A DNA stretch of 34,940 nt from contig CALRGV010000003.1 of NCBI GenBank assembly GCA_943358175.1, positions 1 to 34,940 of the forward strand. The letters run 5' to 3'. The position numbers and the translations under genes were made by a program. Below the pieces are notes generated by a model. That model was not told the DNA's origin and searched no databases. It saw only the letters and a program-made list of their open reading frames with translations. The DNA is from Candidatus Peribacteria bacterium. GTDB taxonomy: Bacteria > Patescibacteriota > Gracilibacteria > UBA1369 > LOWO2-01-FULL-3. Positions 31,104 to 34,940 of this stretch are shown in pieces (the stretch's first letter is position 1; each line of letters starts with the position of its first letter).

Positions 31104-32666
31104 ATGCAAAAAGAAAAACGAAATCTGGATACTTTTTATTTGGCTGTAATTTTATTTTTGCTGTTTTTTGTTTTTGGCTTTCTGACTTACAATTATACTG
31201 GTTTGTGGGGCGATATGGCGGAGTATGTCAACAATCCACTGCGGGTTTTGCGTGGGGAAATTCCGTATCGTGATTTCTGGTTGCTGTTTCCGCCGGGAGA
31301 AGTTTATTTGCCGGCGTTTTTGTATAAAATTTTCGGTTTGAATGTAAATGTCGTTTTGCTTTTATGGCCAATTGTTGCCGCATTGGTGGGGACTTTTGGC
31401 TTTGTGTTGGGGAAGATTTTGTTCAAGAATAATTGGTTGGCCGGTTTGCTGGCTTTGCTATTGTTTTTTAACGGATTAGGACATGTGCATTTTTTGCTTT
31501 TATTGATTGCTACGATCTTTTTTGCAAAGTATTTAAAAGAGGGTGGTGGGTTGAGGCTTTTTTTGAGTGGAGTTTTTGTCGGTCTGGCTTTTTATTTCAG
31601 ATTTTTTGAAGTAGCGGCTTGCGCGTTAGCTTTGGTGGTGGCATTGCTTATAAGTTTTAGGGCGGATCGTTTAAGAGTGAGCAGGGCTATCGTGATGTTT
31701 CTTATTTTTAGTGGGGGAGTTTTGTTGGCGATGTCGATAATTTATTTGCCATTAATTAACTATTGGCAATTGATTTTGGACTCTGTGGTTCTGAACAGCG
31801 TAGGTCATGGTATATCCATGAATTTGGCTTATTTAACGGATGTGAAATCAGCTCTCTCTTCGTTGCTGGAATTGGAAAGCAAGGGTGAGTTTAGTTTTTA
31901 TAAATTGGCAGTTTTTTTGAGAATTGGCGCGTTGTATTCTTTACCTTTCGTGGTTTTTTTTCTTGGGATGTTTCAGTTTTTCGGAAAAAAGATGGGATCT
32001 TTGGATAAGATTTTCGTAGTATTTTTAATGTTGTGGACTTTATTTGAATTTCCGAAGGTTTTGGGCAGGGCTGATGTATCCCATTTGGCGCATGTGGTGA
32101 GTCCGGCGATTATTTTACTGGTTTTTTTAATTAAAAATGGAAACTGGAAAATTTGGAGAGTTGTCGCAGGGTTTACGGCATTTTTACTTGTTCTGCAATT
32201 ACCGGTAAGAGCTTATGACGTTGAACAAATTTTGGCAAAACCACATTATCAGCTTACGACGACTCATGGGCGTTTGTTTCTGGAGGAGCAGAAGCAGGTC
32301 GAAGATGCTGAAAAGGTTATTAATTTTATTAATTTGCATAGCAAGGAGGGAGATCCGATTTTTGTCAGTTCCTGGTATTTTCCGGCTCTCTACGCCTTAA
32401 CAGATCGTAGCAATCCGACTTATTATGACTCTTTGATTGATGTAATAGCGGAGCCTTCCGAGGAGGAACAGCAAAGAATATGCGATGGTTTGATTGAGGG
32501 AAATGGAAAGGGTTCTGTGAAGATAATAGTGCATAATCCAAATTTTGGCTTTGATAATAACCCTAAATTGAGTTTCATCAATGCCGCTCCATTGCTGCAA
32601 AAGTGTATTGAGGAGAAATTTAAATTAGCCGAGAAGATTGGGTACTATTTGATGTATTTACCATAA
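31104..32666 (+). CDS. GT-C type membrane glycosyltransferase-like protein
   Basis: 520 residues from the ATG at 31104, which has AGGA just upstream; an in-frame TTG at 31080 would add eight. About ten membrane helices. The first outer loop, LWGDMAEYVNNPLRVLRGEIPYRDFWLLFPPG, has the acidic residue and 'G..PYrDf....pP' pattern of GT39/PMT-like enzymes, which move sugars from polyprenyl-phosphate donors outside the membrane. The C-terminal 130 residues are a soluble outer domain (HSKEGDPIFVSSWYFPALYALTDR). The acceptor is unknown. It heads a plus-strand envelope-sugar cluster with gtrA-like and FAD-oxidoreductase genes. Confidence 0.82.
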   Translation: MQKEKRNLDTFYLAVILFLLFFVFGFLTYNYTGLWGDMAEYVNNPLRVLRGEIPYRDFWLLFPPGEVYLPAFLYKIFGLNVNVVLLLWPIVAALVGTFGFVLGKILFKNNWLAGLLALLLFFNGLGHVHFLLLLIATIFFAKYLKEGGGLRLFLSGVFVGLAFYFRFFEVAACALALVVALLISFRADRLRVSRAIVMFLIFSGGVLLAMSIIYLPLINYWQLILDSVVLNSVGHGISMNLAYLTDVKSALSSLLELESKGEFSFYKLAVFLRIGALYSLPFVVFFLGMFQFFGKKMGSLDKIFVVFLMLWTLFEFPKVLGRADVSHLAHVVSPAIILLVFLIKNGNWKIWRVVAGFTAFLLVLQLPVRAYDVEQILAKPHYQLTTTHGRLFLEEQKQVEDAEKVINFINLHSKEGDPIFVSSWYFPALYALTDRSNPTYYDSLIDVIAEPSEEEQQRICDGLIEGNGKGSVKIIVHNPNFGFDNNPKLSFINAAPLLQKCIEEKFKLAEKIGYYLMYLP

Positions 32667-32687
32667 AGATGGGGATACTTTTAGAGA

Positions 32688-32716
32688 TTGAAAATTTATT
32701 GAGGATTCTGTAGTCT
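32688..32716 (+). promoter_or_regulatory. Promoter of the GtrA-like gene, leaderless
   Basis: TTGAAA (32688-32693), a 17-base spacer and TAGTCT (32711-32716), with the ATG at 32723 six bases later. The mRNA would start at the initiation codon. Confidence 0.45.
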
Positions 32717-32722
32717 GCGGGC

Positions 32723-33124
32723 ATGTTCAAGAGCTTCAAAAAAAGCGAAAAGGTTTTAAATCAATTTATTGGCTATGTTTTTGTAGGAGGAGTGGCTTTT
32801 GTGATTGATTTTGCGGCGCTGTGGTTTTTTACGGACATGATGGGAATTAATTATCTTTATTCGGCAGTTATTGGTTTCATTTTGGGTCTTTTGGTCAATT
32901 ATTTTCTTAGTATTTACTGGGTGTTTGGAGAGAGAAAGGTAAAAAGTGCTAGAAAGGAGTTTATAATTTTCACTGTTATTGGAATTATTGGGCTTGGCGT
33001 TAATGAGCTTATTCTCTGGTTTTTTACCGACGTAAGAGGTGTTTACTATTTACATTCGAAAATTATCGCCACAGGGATTGTTTTTATCTGGAATTTCGTA
33101 GCGAGGAAAGTGGTATTATTTTAA
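32723..33124 (+). CDS. GtrA family membrane protein
   Basis: 133 residues with four membrane helices (about 15-37, 43-65, 80-102, 110-131), the standard GtrA layout. Typical motifs are FIGYVFVGGVAFVIDFAALWFF, GFILGLLVNYFLSIYWVF and the C-terminal IATGIVFIWNFVARKVVLF. Family members help move polyprenyl-linked sugars such as bactoprenol-glucose across the membrane, or act with GT-C enzymes. It is followed nine bases later by the FAD oxidoreductase gene, so the two are probably co-transcribed. Confidence 0.9.
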   Translation: MFKSFKKSEKVLNQFIGYVFVGGVAFVIDFAALWFFTDMMGINYLYSAVIGFILGLLVNYFLSIYWVFGERKVKSARKEFIIFTVIGIIGLGVNELILWFFTDVRGVYYLHSKIIATGIVFIWNFVARKVVLF

Positions 33125-33133
33125 ATAAATTTT

Positions 33134-34720
33134 ATGAATCAGAAAATTGCGATAATTATTGGAGCGGGGCCGGCAGGGTTGACCGCTGCTTATGAATTGT
33201 TAGAAAAAACAGATGTGAAACCGGTAATTTTTGAAATGGATCATCAGGTTGGAGGCATTGCCAAAACTGTTAATTATAAGGGAAATAGAATTGATATTGG
33301 AGGGCATAGATTTTTTTCCAAATCTGACAGAGTGATGGAGTGGTGGAAAAAAATAATGCCTTTGCAGGGTAAGCCTTCAAAAGATGATCTTATTTTGAAT
33401 AGGAAGGTTTTGTTGGCCGAGGGCGATCAGGCGCCGGATCCGGAAAAGGAGGACAAGGTGATGTTGGCACGTAATCGTTTGTCGCGAATTTTTTTCTTGA
33501 GGAAGTTTTTTGATTATCCCGTTTCTTTGAGTAAAAGAACGCTGGGGAATTTGGGCGTGGTGAGGACGATGAAAATTGGCTTGAGTTATTTGAAAATCAG
33601 ACTTTTTCCTTTGAAGGAGGAGGAGCATTTGGAGCATTTTTTTATTAATCGATTTGGTCGCGAACTCTATGAAACTTTTTTCAAGGATTATACCGAAAAA
33701 GTTTGGGGAGTGCCGTGTAATCAAATTAGCGCGGAGTGGGGTGCTCAGAGAATAAAGGGCTTATCTATAACTAAAACAGTGGTGCATGCTATGAAGTCTG
33801 TATTTCGTAAAAATAGATCTCTGGCCCAAAAAGATGTGGAGACCAGCCTGATAGGATACTTTATGTATCCAAAACACGGGCCGGGGCAGATGTGGGAGGA
33901 GGTAACGAAAATCATTAAAGCCAAAGGCGCGGAATTGCATATGGAAAAAAAATTGGTGGGAGTGAAGGTTGAGAGCGGACAGGTGACAGAAGTGGAAGTT
34001 CAGGATGGTAAAACCGGTTTGAGAGAAAAATTCAAAGGTGATTATTTCTTTTCTACGATGCCAATTAAGGAATTGGTTTCTGTAATGGAAACTGCGATCC
34101 CGGAGAACGTGAAGAAAGTTGCGGAAGGTTTGATGTACAGGGATTTCATTACGGTGGGTCTGCTCCTTAAAAAAATGAAAATAAAAAATGATACAAATGA
34201 AAAGTCAGTAGGAAATATACCTCCCGATAACTGGATTTATATTCAGGAGAGGGATGTGAGAGTGGGAAGATTGCAGATTTTTAATAATTGGAGTCCATAT
34301 ATGGTGAAGGATTTGGAGGGAACTGTTTGGCTTGGGTTGGAATATTTTTGTAATGTTGGTGACGAACTTTGGTCAAAGAGTGATAATGAATTTATTGAAT
34401 TTGCTAAAGATGAGTTGGCTAAAATTGATATTATTGATAAGGAGGATATCCTGGACGCCACGATAATTCGTGTTCCGAATACTTACCCCTCCTATTTTGG
34501 TAGCTATGCACAGTTTGGGGAATTGAGGGGTTTTCTGGATAAGATTGAAAATTTATTTCTGATTGGCCGTAACGGTATGCATCGTTATAATAATCAGGAT
34601 CACTCCATGCTTACCGCTATGACGGCTGTAGAAAATATTATGGCCGGACGTAAGGATAAGGATAATATATGGGACGTTAATACGGAGCAGGAGTATCATG
34701 AAAAGAAGAAAGCCTCATAG
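33134..34720 (+). CDS. NAD(P)/FAD-dependent amine-oxidase/UGM-like oxidoreductase
   Basis: 528 residues. The N-terminal Rossmann motif [18 protein letters not shown] (G10-x-G12-x-x-G15) binds [36 protein letters not shown] follows, as in protoporphyrinogen-oxidase and UDP-galactopyranose-mutase relatives. The middle has [39 protein letters not shown], and the C-terminal FAD contact is [22 protein letters not shown]. Members with these motifs often sit in glycosyltransferase clusters of the envelope. Sugar ring or polyprenyl modification is plausible, but the substrate is unknown; heme synthesis is unlikely given the neighbours. It follows gtrA with a nine-base gap. Confidence 0.88.
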   Translation: MNQKIAIIIGAGPAGLTAAYELLEKTDVKPVIFEMDHQVGGIAKTVNYKGNRIDIGGHRFFSKSDRVMEWWKKIMPLQGKPSKDDLILNRKVLLAEGDQAPDPEKEDKVMLARNRLSRIFFLRKFFDYPVSLSKRTLGNLGVVRTMKIGLSYLKIRLFPLKEEEHLEHFFINRFGRELYETFFKDYTEKVWGVPCNQISAEWGAQRIKGLSITKTVVHAMKSVFRKNRSLAQKDVETSLIGYFMYPKHGPGQMWEEVTKIIKAKGAELHMEKKLVGVKVESGQVTEVEVQDGKTGLREKFKGDYFFSTMPIKELVSVMETAIPENVKKVAEGLMYRDFITVGLLLKKMKIKNDTNEKSVGNIPPDNWIYIQERDVRVGRLQIFNNWSPYMVKDLEGTVWLGLEYFCNVGDELWSKSDNEFIEFAKDELAKIDIIDKEDILDATIIRVPNTYPSYFGSYAQFGELRGFLDKIENLFLIGRNGMHRYNNQDHSMLTAMTAVENIMAGRKDKDNIWDVNTEQEYHEKKKAS

Positions 34721-34749
34721 TGGATTTAAAATAAACTTTAATAATAAAT

Positions 34750-34940
34750 GTGGAAAAAGAGGTGAGGGGAAAAATTTTTGCGGCGCTGTTTTTTTTGCTT
34801 TTGGCGGCGGTATTTTTTTGGCCCTTTTTACAAGGGCAACTTAGCTTTATTTGGGATACCAGAGAATTTGGTTATATAAATTTACATCAAGTTACGGCGG
34901 CTTTGTCTCAGGGTGATTTTCCTCTATGGAATGCCCATAA
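34750..34940 (+). CDS. YfhO-like membrane protein (partial, runs off right edge)
   Basis: An open frame of 63 codons from a GTG at 34750 to the window end; a second GTG at 34762 is an alternative start. It reads a basic start, one membrane helix (AALFFLLLAAVFFWPFL) and then an outer segment with WDTREFGYINLHQVTAALSQ and GDFPLWNAH. The layout, a helix then an Asp-containing loop and 'G..PLWN', is that of YfhO/GT-C membrane proteins. It follows the FAD oxidoreductase by 29 bases in the same direction and probably belongs to the same envelope-sugar cluster. Confidence 0.65.
   Translation, partial: MEKEVRGKIFAALFFLLLAAVFFWPFLQGQLSFIWDTREFGYINLHQVTAALSQGDFPLWNAH

Noticed and set aside
1-34940. 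UGA-to-glycine recoding as in Gracilibacteria/Absconditabacteria
   Set aside because: Conserved genes read through without internal TGA codons, and TGA serves as a normal stop (for example rdgB and the YtxH-like gene).
1-34940. CRISPR arrays, insertion sequences, prophage genes
   Set aside because: No regularly spaced repeats, transposase, integrase or phage structural motifs were seen on either strand.

Overview
The window looks like part of a bacterial chromosome from the Candidate Phyla Radiation (Patescibacteria); a Peregrinibacteria-like lineage is my guess, with moderate to low confidence. The reasons are compact AT-leaning gene packing, very few Shine-Dalgarno sequences, several promoters placed so that transcripts would start at or next to the ATG, a VanW/YtxH/RNase Y cluster, and many membrane proteins of unfamiliar architecture. 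TGA acts as a normal stop, so the UGA-Gly code of Gracilibacteria and Absconditabacteria does not apply.

Layout. (1) 1-3186, minus strand: RNase Y, a YtxH-like small protein and a VanW-family protein cut by the window edge. (2) 3439-7878, plus: an AT-rich spacer and promoter, then the sliding clamp dnaN and transcription-repair coupling factor mfd. (3) 7893-9240, plus: a Cys-His-Asp protein of the NAT/transglutaminase type, then a complete one-piece tmRNA with an unusually long tag. (4) 9264-12301: a divergent pair made of a Pro-rich single-pass membrane protein (minus) and an ECF-sigma-like protein fused to a membrane anchor and outer domain (plus). The 3' end of the sigma-like gene overlaps an ITPase (RdgB/HAM1). 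(5) 12302-19313, minus: an unknown acidic protein, an O-methyltransferase whose start lies in a large palindrome, a pentapeptide-repeat/K+-channel fusion, a class A penicillin-binding protein and a PAS-PAS-PAS-GAF sensor. (6) 19452-20894, plus: an orphan radical SAM-like protein. (7) 20891-31031: pheT and pheS on the minus strand, separated by about 6.7 kb.

The segment between pheS and pheT is the most unusual part. A long AT-rich direct repeat, with 38 identical bases in a row and a shared TATAACTGA end, sits next to pheT (23404-23478) and again next to pheS (29827-29892). Between the copies lie a tRNA-like five-hairpin RNA with its own terminator, rsmE, an unknown gene, and a copper operon: csoR, copA, an HMA-DsbD/TauE-type membrane protein and a cupredoxin. 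This looks like an insertion that split an ancestral pheST operon.

(8) 31104-34940, plus: the start of an envelope-sugar cluster containing a GT-C type membrane protein, a GtrA flippase-like protein, an FAD amine-oxidase/UGM-like enzyme and the start of a YfhO-like membrane protein.

All function calls come from reading motifs by eye. No database search was run.
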